Shown here: positions 1-4,165 of the stretch, in pieces
Numbering within the stretch: position 1 is the first letter of the stretch
Layout of the letters: each line of letters opens with the position of its first letter
Assembly: GCA_945863825.1 (NCBI GenBank)
Contig: CAMBBY010000102.1
Coordinates: 1 to 5,897 of the forward strand
Source of the DNA: an uncultured Prevotella sp.
Lineage (GTDB): Bacteria; Bacteroidota; Bacteroidia; Bacteroidales; Bacteroidaceae
Reading direction: 5' to 3'
Length of the DNA: 5,897 nt
The notes under the pieces: model-generated
The model's input: only the letters and a program-made list of their open reading frames with translations
What the model was told of the DNA's origin: nothing
Database searches by the model: none
Translations under genes and position numbers: made by a program

Positions 1-47
1 CTACACAAGGAGTATCGTCGGCAGCGTCAGATGTGTATAAGAGACAG
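1..47 (+). other. Illumina Nextera adapter (i5 side), not genomic
   Basis: The first 47 bases are library adapter: the end of the P5 primer (1-6), an i5 index octamer AAGGAGTA (7-14, which I recognise as index S507), the read-1 adapter part (15-28) and the 19-bp Tn5 mosaic end AGATGTGTATAAGAGACAG (29-47). Genomic sequence begins at 48. A plus-strand open frame that starts inside the mosaic end (it opens MYKRQ, a familiar adapter-derived peptide) is an artefact. Confidence 0.98.
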
Positions 48-101
48 TGTTATAAATATCCGATTTTTTATGCACTTTTTCTTATAAAATGTAAAGAAAC
101 A

Positions 102-129
102 GGCGACGGTTCATATAACAACTGTCGCC
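102..129 (-). terminator. Strong hairpin, possible terminator of a minus-strand gene
   Basis: GGCGACGGTT (102-111) pairs with AACTGTCGCC (120-129) over 10 bp with one G-U type pair and an 8-nt loop. Read on the minus strand the stem is followed by TGTTTCTTT, a weak U-rich tail, and it lies 12 nt after the stop codon of a small minus-strand frame (141-293). That position suggests a terminator. On the plus strand no T-run follows. Confidence 0.5.
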
Positions 130-140
130 CATTCCAGATT

Positions 141-293
141 CTAGTTTTCTACCTCCAGTTCCTTACCGAGAACAAAGAGCATATAGAGAGGAATATTGAG
201 CGTTTTAGCCTCTGCATTACGCTCGTATGGCAAGAGGCTGGTACGGATAGCCCATTTTGGTGTTTTTTAGCCTCTTTTACAAAAGAGACTCAT
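141..293 (-). pseudogene. Small broken ORF of unknown function
   Basis: On the minus strand an ATG at 293-291 opens MSLFCKRG, then meets an in-frame TAA, then continues in the same frame for 41 codons (KTPKWAIRTSLLPYERNAEA..., ending ...GKELEVEN) to a TAG at 143-141. The second part reads like ordinary protein, is in frame with the first, and is followed 12 nt later by a strong hairpin. I see this as a possible decayed small gene or gene end. I do not recognise a family, there is no clear promoter or ribosome site, and a chance open stretch of this length is quite possible. Confidence 0.3.
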
Positions 294-346
294 AATCAAA
301 GGATTACGAATAAGAAATCACATTTTTCGAAGGAGTTTAAAGAAAG

Positions 347-396
347 TTTCCTCTATAAAGGAAATATCTTACGACTTTTCTTCCTTTATAAAGGAA
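347..396 (+). promoter_or_regulatory. Two palindromic operator-like sites before the first ATPase gene
   Basis: Two copies of a palindrome lie upstream of the gene at 439: TTTCCTCTATAAAGGAAA (347-364, one mismatched position) and TTCCTTTATAAAGGAA (381-396, perfect). Their centres are 33 bp apart, about three helical turns, so dimers bound at both would sit on the same face of the DNA. The second site covers the place where the -33 element should be, so a bound protein would block RNA polymerase. The binding protein is unknown; autoregulation by the ATPase itself is a guess. Confidence 0.65.
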
Positions 397-403
397 AATG
401 TTG

Positions 404-411
404 TATCTTTG
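404..411 (+). promoter_or_regulatory. Bacteroidetes -7 element of the first ATPase gene
   Basis: TATCTTTG at 404-411 matches TAnnTTTG exactly. The expected -33 TTTG about 20 bp upstream is poor (TTTTC/TTCC around 376-384), and this position is occupied by the second palindrome. Transcription would start near 417, giving a leader of about 20 nt. Confidence 0.65.
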
Positions 412-438
412 CACCCAGATTAACATAAAACGGAAGAT

Positions 439-1695
439 ATGGACAAGAGAATAGCAAAACTGCTGATAGCGGAGAACCAAAGGATGATTCAGAATGTGGA
501 GATGGTGAAAAGAAACATCAGCTTCGAATCTCATTCTAACTATGTGCTGGTAGGACTAAGAAGAGCCGGTAAGTCTTACTTGCTATATCAGCGTGCCCAA
601 GAGATGATAGCTCAGGGACATTTGCCAGAGGAAATCCTTTACTTCAATTTTGAGGACGACCGATTGGAAAATCTCCAGCTTTCCGACCTGGATGCCATCA
701 AGCAGGCTTACGAGGAGATGTATGGGCATCAGCCTATCTTCATGCTCGACGAGATACAAATCATTGATGGGTGGGAGAAATTTGCACGCAGACTTGCTGA
801 CCAGAAATATAGAGTATATATCACTGGTAGCAACGCCAAGATGCTGAGTAGCGAGATTTCTACTACGCTTGGTGGCAGATATATGGTGCAACCCGTTTTT
901 CCTTTCTCCTTTCAAGAATACTTGACAGCCCAGCATATCTCCTTGCCTGCGCAGTGGGAGTATCTGCAAAATTCTGACCTCAAGAGGGCTTTTCTGGAGT
1001 ATTTTCATATTGGCGGTTTGCCAGAATTGGTGATTGTTGATAATCAGTTTAAGCGAGAGTGGTTGGGCAATCTATACAACAAGATTTACTTTGGAGATTT
1101 AATTACCAGATACGGAATCCGTAACCCTCTGGCGATGAAAACTTTGATACGTAAACTTTCTGAGAGCGTAAAGCAGTCACAGTCTTATAACAGACTGGCT
1201 AATCTGGTTTCTACTGTGGCTGGAAAGGTAAAGCAAGAGACGATAGTGGACTATCTGAGATATATCAAGGACACTTGCCTGGTCTTCTCCATAGAAAACA
1301 TTTACGCAAAATTACAAGATAGAATGTCGAACCAGAAGTATTACTTTATAGATAATGGTTTTCTGAGTCTATTCCTCTTTGATCCAGAAACATCTCTCTT
1401 GGAGAATCTGGTAGCCATTCACCTGCATGAGAAGTATGGGGAAGATCTCTTCTATTATCATGATAATGTGGAGGTGGACTTTTGTCTCTTTGAGCATCAA
1501 TGTGCTTTCCAAGTGTCGTATAGTATCAAGGATGCTGCTACTCGTGAGCGGGAATTGGGGGCTTTGAATGCTTATCAGAAGAGGTATCCAGGAAGTAGAC
1601 TTTTTGTTATCACGATGGATGAAGAGGAGACGATAGAACTGGATGACTTGAAGATTGAAGTGATACCAGTATGGAAGTGGTTGCTTACCTCGTAG
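439..1695 (+). CDS. AAA ATPase, AAA_14/DUF4143 type, 418 aa
   Basis: This is a P-loop ATPase of the large family annotated as 'ATP-binding protein' (AAA_14 followed by DUF4143). Visible motifs: Walker A G39-LRRA-GKS46, Walker B IFMLDEIQ (D104, E105), a sensor-like YITGSN (127-132), and the typical stretch GGRYMVQPVFPFSFQEYL (145-162). The C-terminal part (about 320-410) has the shape of a PD-(D/E)xK nuclease fold: E322, the VEVDFCLF strand with D347, then AFQVSYS where the family normally shows E/QxK. Here the last lysine is replaced by S360, so the nuclease site may be inactive. The length is usual for the family. ATG 439 follows GGAAG (432-436), too close for a classical Shine-Dalgarno, as is common in Bacteroidetes. 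The true function of the family is unsettled; it is often found in accessory regions. No terminator is evident directly downstream. Confidence 0.9.
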   Translation: MDKRIAKLLIAENQRMIQNVEMVKRNISFESHSNYVLVGLRRAGKSYLLYQRAQEMIAQGHLPEEILYFNFEDDRLENLQLSDLDAIKQAYEEMYGHQPIFMLDEIQIIDGWEKFARRLADQKYRVYITGSNAKMLSSEISTTLGGRYMVQPVFPFSFQEYLTAQHISLPAQWEYLQNSDLKRAFLEYFHIGGLPELVIVDNQFKREWLGNLYNKIYFGDLITRYGIRNPLAMKTLIRKLSESVKQSQSYNRLANLVSTVAGKVKQETIVDYLRYIKDTCLVFSIENIYAKLQDRMSNQKYYFIDNGFLSLFLFDPETSLLENLVAIHLHEKYGEDLFYYHDNVEVDFCLFEHQCAFQVSYSIKDAATRERELGALNAYQKRYPGSRLFVITMDEEETIELDDLKIEVIPVWKWLLTS

Positions 1696-1732
1696 TTGTT
1701 GTTTGATGAATAGAGAGCTACTTTCAAAAATA

Positions 1733-2047
1733 CTCTTCACTCTTCACAAATACGACATAACCAACTGTGTATAAGAGGTTTGCACTCTTCACCACTCTTC
1801 ACCTCTCTTCACCCTGTATTTTTTGAGGCTCCGAGATCATTCCATGCTCCCTGCTTCAGCCATCATTGAAGACCAGCGCTGGTCATCAATGATGACCGAG
1901 CCTCGTGATAAGTAAGCGGCTCAGCGTTTATCCTCTTGCATCAGGTGAAGAGTGGTGAAGAGTGGTGAAGAGTTGAGCTCACTCTTCACCACTCGCACCC
2001 CCAGTGTTTATCGGTGTTTCAAGCGATTTGGTGAAGAGTGAAGAGTG
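1733..2047. repeat. Array of 11 CTCTTCAC(C)/GGTGAAGAG words in both orientations
   Basis: The non-coding stretch after the first ATPase gene holds the word CTCTTCAC(C) at 1733, 1740, 1785, 1795, 1805 and 1982, and its complement at 1944, 1954, 1964, 2030 and 2038. Three of the reverse copies form a perfect 10-bp tandem repeat, GGTGAAGAGT, at 1944-1973. Because both orientations are present, 1784-1803 is perfectly complementary over 20 bp to 1944-1963 or 1954-1973, and could close a large stem. I see no convincing gene in 1696-2264. The array may be an intergenic repeat element, a protein-binding array, or a remnant of a mobile element; I cannot decide. Confidence 0.85.
1861..1894. repeat. 34-bp near-perfect palindrome inside the array
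   Basis: CATCATTGAAGACCAGC (1861-1877) and GCTGGTCATCAATGATG (1878-1894) are complementary at 16 of 17 positions with no spacer. GAGGCTC (1825-1831) and GAGCCTC (1898-1904) add a further 7-bp outer arm. The structure lies between the pairing CTCTTCACC arms, giving nested inverted repeats. No T-run follows it, so it is not a typical terminator. Confidence 0.8.
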
Positions 2048-2184
2048 AAATCGAGAGTAGGATTTTTACGGACAAAACAGCTCAAGCTGCAACCCCTATT
2101 CCAAATCACGATGATAGTCCTGCCGAAATTTTCCTCCCGACGTATTATTTTGTGCCCGGCAATGGCGCAAAATTGCCCCAGTAG
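2038..2184 (+). other. Stretch without a clear gene; short open frame of doubtful reality
   Basis: Between the repeat array and the abi unit no normal gene is visible. A plus-strand frame open from GTG 2038 to TAG 2182-2184 has a protein-like segment (TDKTAQAATPIPNHDDSPAE at about codons 11-30, then a hydrophobic/aromatic stretch), but it lacks an ATG, a ribosome site and a promoter. The opposite strand also carries a 64-codon open frame across the same DNA (2008-2202). Either could be a remnant; neither is supported. The word GGCAAT or its complement recurs around 2159-2213. Confidence 0.15.
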
Positions 2185-2264
2185 AGGGCAATATCGTGCC
2201 ATAACCAGGCAATAACTGGAATGAGGCTACTTTTCCCTAAGGAATATCGCACACCTTTTTCTTT

Positions 2265-2320
2265 TTATCTCCCTCACCCTCAAACATTTTCCAATAAATC
2301 CTTGCTTCTTTCTGAAGAAG
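2265..2320 (+). repeat. Left copy of the 56-bp direct repeat bracketing the abi unit
   Basis: 2265-2320 matches 3175-3230 with about 5 mismatches in 56 positions; the first 26 bases are identical. The right copy carries the -33 part of a working-looking promoter; in this left copy the -7 region beyond the repeat reads TACTCTCC and has lost TTTG. The left copy thus looks like a decayed duplicate of the promoter region of the downstream operon. Confidence 0.85.
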
Positions 2321-2322
2321 CG

Positions 2323-2345
2323 ATACTCTCCAATCATGGAGATAT
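2323..2345. terminator. Hairpin downstream of the abi gene, weak terminator candidate
   Basis: ATACTCTCCA (2323-2332) pairs with TGGAGATAT (2337-2345) with one bulged C and a 4-nt loop. It lies 20 bp beyond the stop codon of the minus-strand abi gene. The only T-run is on the plus strand (2349-2354), so termination of abi mRNA by this hairpin is uncertain. Confidence 0.3.
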
Positions 2346-2364
2346 GACTTTTTTAGATATAGTC

Positions 2365-3024
2365 TTACCAATCCATAATTTTACGTATATCCAAGCTTAC
2401 AGAGCTAAATCTGTCAAACTGAGACAACCAAATTGGTACCTCCTTATTCATCCATCCCATAACATTCATCATTTCATCGTGTATCATCTCAACTTCATCG
2501 AGATTCCAACAAATTGCTTCATTATGATCTATCCTATTGCGCAAGCGACGGAATTTGTTTAAGAAGCTAGCAACTACCTTTCTTTGCCGATTAGCTTTCT
2601 TCACAAAAGGGAAAGCTCTCCTTAAGTCTTTCCAAAGGATACGTTCGTAGTTTCTATTAAAAAGGGAGGTCCAAAAGCCCCAGGTCAATTCTGCTGTAAT
2701 CTTTGCTGTGGTTATATCTTCTCCTCGTGCAGCAATTTGTTTCTTAGCTGTGCTTATATATTTATTCAGTTCCATCAGGCCTGGAGTTGTAGAGAAAACG
2801 ACATACCAATCTTCTCTTTTGGCAAATGCCACAAGTTCCCGAACTACGGAATTACGGAGTTCTACCTCAAAGACAGAAAGACATGGGTACATAGCTTCGG
2901 AAAGCATTATGTTACATTGATAATGCTTAATTGCCTTTACTTCATCCCCAGGATAGAGCAAGAAATATTTCTTCATTCTATCTGACGAGAAAACTTTTTC
3001 GAAAAAATCTTTGGTATATTCCAT
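2365..3024 (-). CDS. Abi_2-family HEPN protein (abortive infection/toxin type), 219 aa
   Basis: This looks like an Abi family protein (Abi_2, the AbiD/AbiF type). Visible blocks in order: a short basic N-terminal part, YPCLSVFEVELRNSVVRELV (46-65), which matches the conserved 'E..LRN' helix, AELTWGFWTSLFNRNYERIL (111-130), the usual 'GFW..LF' block, and LRNRIDHNEAI (161-171). In the last, R162-N163-xxx-H167 is the RNxxxH (Rx4-6H) motif of HEPN ribonucleases and is intact. Family members are thought to cut RNA and stop growth or phage multiplication. The start ATG 3024-3022 is preceded by an A-rich stretch (AAGATAAGAATAAAA) and no clear Shine-Dalgarno. A canonical minus-strand promoter lies about 90 bp upstream and gives an 80-nt structured leader. 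A divergent small RNA is encoded over that leader. RNA cleavage is inferred from the motif only. Confidence 0.85.
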   Translation of the reverse strand: MEYTKDFFEKVFSSDRMKKYFLLYPGDEVKAIKHYQCNIMLSEAMYPCLSVFEVELRNSVVRELVAFAKREDWYVVFSTTPGLMELNKYISTAKKQIAARGEDITTAKITAELTWGFWTSLFNRNYERILWKDLRRAFPFVKKANRQRKVVASFLNKFRRLRNRIDHNEAICWNLDEVEMIHDEMMNVMGWMNKEVPIWLSQFDRFSSVSLDIRKIMDW

Positions 3025-3041
3025 TTTTATTCTTATCTTTG
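3010..3041 (+). promoter_or_regulatory. Promoter of the divergent small RNA
   Basis: TTTG (3010-3013), a 20-bp spacer, then TATCTTTG (3034-3041) match the Bacteroidetes promoter TTTG-N20-TAnnTTTG at every fixed position. The -33 part lies inside the first codons of the abi gene, on the opposite strand. Transcription should begin near 3047. No open frame of note follows, only a structured 60-nt stretch ending in a T-run. Confidence 0.7.
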
Positions 3042-3046
3042 CAGCG

Positions 3047-3110
3047 CAGTCCCGGTAAGGCCCTCTCCCAGATTATTCGATGCTGGTGATGACCCCGGGT
3101 TTTTTGTTTT
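3047..3110 (+). ncRNA. Putative structured small RNA divergent to the abi gene (abiF-RNA-like)
   Basis: Between a perfect-looking plus-strand promoter and a T-run (3100-3110, TTTTTT-G-TTTT) lies a compact foldable segment of about 60 nt. CCCGG (3051-3055) plus GG (3059-3060) pair with CCCCGGG (3093-3099), leaving a UAA bulge (3056-3058). Inside, CCAG (3068-3071) pairs with CTGG (3083-3086) around an 11-nt loop. The closing GC-rich stem runs straight into the U-run, so it doubles as a Rho-independent terminator. Conserved RNAs next to abiF-type HEPN genes are known (the abiF RNA motif), and some act as antitoxins; I infer the same here from position and fold. The start is estimated from the promoter. 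The alternative is that the relevant RNA is the minus-strand leader of abi, which has the complementary fold. Confidence 0.6.
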
Positions 3111-3112
3111 TG

Positions 3113-3143
3113 CAAAAGTACATAAATATTTTGATAGTGACAA
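3113..3143 (-). promoter_or_regulatory. Promoter of the abi gene
   Basis: On the minus strand TTG (3143-3141), a 20-bp spacer and TACTTTTG (3120-3113) fit the Bacteroidetes consensus. Transcription would begin near 3107, so the abi mRNA would carry a leader of about 80 nt that is complementary to the whole divergent small RNA. This promoter and the plus-strand one face each other across about 70 bp, so the two transcripts overlap. Confidence 0.65.
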
Positions 3144-3174
3144 CAAAAAAGCCTTTTTTTCTTTGCTTTTTTTG

Positions 3175-3230
3175 TTATCTCCCTCACCCTCAAACATTTT
3201 TCAATAATTCCTTGCATCTTTCAGAAGAAA
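3175..3230 (+). repeat. Right copy of the 56-bp direct repeat bracketing the abi unit
   Basis: This copy matches 2265-2320 at an offset of 910 bp, with about 5 mismatches. It includes the -33 element of the promoter of the 3348-4089 operon. Joining the left flank directly to this copy would restore an uninterrupted promoter region, which supports insertion or duplication of the abi unit at this place. Confidence 0.85.
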
Positions 3231-3242
3231 AGCGTATCTTTG
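3212..3242 (+). promoter_or_regulatory. Promoter of the small-protein/ART-like operon
   Basis: TTG (3212-3214), a 20-bp spacer and TATCTTTG (3235-3242) match the Bacteroidetes consensus. Transcription would start near 3248 and give a leader of about 100 nt before ATG 3348. Confidence 0.7.
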
Positions 3243-3262
3243 CAGAAGATTAGCTGCGCTCG

Positions 3263-3317
3263 GCAATTTGTAAGCAAGCTTACATTGCGCTCGTTTGCAT
3301 TTTCTTTGCAAAAGAAA
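3263..3317 (+). promoter_or_regulatory. Two hairpins in the leader of the 3348 operon
   Basis: GCAAT-tt-GTAAG (3263-3274) pairs with CTTACATTGC (3279-3288) around a CAAG loop, with the 2-nt tt bulge. A direct repeat GCGCTCG (3256-3262 and 3287-3293) brackets it. Further on, TTTCTTT (3301-3307) pairs with AAAGAAA (3311-3317). They could be operator sites for the operon's own regulator or leader structures; nothing identifies a known riboswitch. Confidence 0.4.
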
Positions 3318-3347
3318 TGTTCAACTTTTAAAACAAGGAGGTAGAAT

Positions 3348-3491
3348 ATGGATTTATTTGATAGCAAAAGACAAGAAAGATTAGAGGCTGCAAGAAAGGC
3401 TGCAACTGCTAGTAAAGAGGCATCTTTGAAATTTCTTATAGATGCTGGCATCTTGGATAAAAATGGAAACTGGGCTTCACATCTTAGATAA
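3348..3491 (+). CDS. 47-residue small protein, putative antitoxin partner of the next gene
   Basis: ATG 3348 follows a strong Shine-Dalgarno AAGGAGG (3335-3341, 6-nt spacing), unusual in this window, and the frame runs to TAA 3489-3491. The protein starts MDLFDSKRQERLEAARKAAT (1-20), a charged, probably helical segment, and continues to SLKFLIDAGILDKNGNW (26-42), ending ...SHLR. It has no signal peptide or membrane segment. It is the first gene of an operon whose second gene begins 1 nt after this stop, so translation is probably coupled. Small helical proteins immediately before toxin-like genes are commonly antitoxins; that role is inferred from layout, not from a recognised family. It is too short for many gene callers and overlaps an alternative, longer start of the next gene. 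Confidence 0.75.
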   Translation: MDLFDSKRQERLEAARKAATASKEASLKFLIDAGILDKNGNWASHLR

Positions 3492-3492
3492 T

Positions 3493-4089
3493 ATGGATGA
3501 ATCTCTTTATTCTAGACGAGCTAATCTTGTGATTGGATTCCATGGTTGCGACCGATCTGTGGTAGAAAAGGTTATTAGTACTAATGATTATGATTGGTTA
3601 GGAAGCGGTATCTATTTTTGGGAAAACAATGAAGAAAGAGCTTGGCAATGGGCGAAAGAATTGTCAAAAAGGTCTAACTCTTCTATAAAAACTCCTGCAG
3701 TTATAGGTGCCGTAATAGATTTAGGTTATTGTTTCGATTTAACAGATAGTTCTTATTTGCAAGAATTGAAGAATGCCTATGATGTTTTAAAAGAAACATG
3801 TCATAATCTTGATAAGGAATTACCAAAGAACAAGCCAATTGGCAACTCTGACGCTCTACTTCTCAGAAGATTAGATTGTTCTGTTGTACAAACGGCATTG
3901 GAGTTGAATAAAAAGGCCAATACCCATTCTTACTATTCTGTAAAAGGAGTATTTTGGGAAGGACAGGAACTATATCCTAATGCAGGATTCAGAGAAAAGA
4001 ATCATATTCAGATTTGTGTCTGCAATCCCAATTGCATCAAAGGCTATTTCCTCCCCAGAGAAATCAATCAGGATTATCCTAATCCATAA
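3493..4089 (+). CDS. ADP-ribosyltransferase-like protein, putative toxin, 198 aa
   Basis: I recognise the general pattern of a widespread uncharacterised bacterial family with ART/PARP-like motifs. LVIGFHGCDRSV (12-23) supplies the H17-G18 of the first strand, and DYDWLGSGIYFWENNEERAW (32-51) supplies Y41 of the 'GIYF' element. GAVIDLGYCFDL (72-83) and LRRLDCSVV (124-132) follow. VFWEGQELYPNAGFREKNHI (153-172) runs into QICVCNPNCIKGYFLP, where Q173 could take the third catalytic place of an H-Y-(E/Q) triad. NAD-dependent modification is therefore a reasonable guess. ATG 3493 is preferred over the upstream in-frame ATGs 3442 and 3463, because those lie inside the 47-residue gene and add residues unlike the family start. 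There is no separate ribosome site; coupling to the upstream gene is likely. A strong terminator follows at once. Confidence 0.75.
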   Translation: MDESLYSRRANLVIGFHGCDRSVVEKVISTNDYDWLGSGIYFWENNEERAWQWAKELSKRSNSSIKTPAVIGAVIDLGYCFDLTDSSYLQELKNAYDVLKETCHNLDKELPKNKPIGNSDALLLRRLDCSVVQTALELNKKANTHSYYSVKGVFWEGQELYPNAGFREKNHIQICVCNPNCIKGYFLPREINQDYPNP

Positions 4090-4095
4090 TATAAT

Positions 4096-4145
4096 AAGGT
4101 GTATCCTTCTTGCTCCTCATCAGGCATTCAGGATACACCTTTTTT
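4096..4145 (+). terminator. Rho-independent terminator of the 3348-4089 operon
   Basis: AAGGTGTATCC (4096-4106) is perfectly complementary to GGATACACCTT (4131-4141), with a 24-nt loop, followed by a T-run (4140-4145) and TTTT after one C. It lies 6 nt after the ART-like stop codon. The stem also lies 25 bp beyond the end of the convergent ATPase gene (4166), so it may stop transcription from both sides, though the T-rich tail on the minus side is weaker. Confidence 0.9.
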
Positions 4146-4150
4146 CTTTT
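4119..4150 (+). repeat. Left copy of a 32-bp direct repeat bracketing the second ATPase
   Basis: 4119-4150 and 5630-5661 match at 29 of 32 positions without gaps (offset 1511). The left copy is the right half of the terminator (loop end, GGATACAC arm and T-run). The right copy has no matching left arm, so it is a terminator fragment without a hairpin. Confidence 0.8.
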
Positions 4151-4165
4151 AATATATAGAGGATA

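Noticed and set aside
33..428. Plus-strand open frame of 131 codons at the left end
   Set aside because: It begins inside the adapter mosaic end (MYKRQ), has no ribosome site, and runs through the operator palindromes and promoter of the next gene.
1765..1776. TGTGTATAAGAG, 12 bases shared with the Tn5 mosaic end, also containing a DnaA-box-like TTATACACA on the minus strand
   Set aside because: The match stops after 12 of 19 bases with no other adapter parts, and a single DnaA-like box is not evidence of an origin. Treated as chance.
1733..2047. CRISPR array
   Set aside because: The repeated word is only 8-10 bp, occurs in both orientations and at irregular spacing, and no cas genes are present.
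2008..2202. Minus-strand 64-codon open frame in the repeat region
   Set aside because: It ends within the CTCTTCACC array, shows no recognised motif, and competes with another open frame on the plus strand.
2221..2562. Plus-strand open frame of 113 codons opposite the abi gene
   Set aside because: It overlaps the end of the well-supported Abi_2 gene in antisense and runs across the left direct repeat; its sequence has no protein-like motifs.
3442..3492. Upstream start for the ART-like gene at 3442
   Set aside because: It lies wholly inside the 47-residue gene in another frame with no ribosome site; the family-like sequence begins after ATG 3493.
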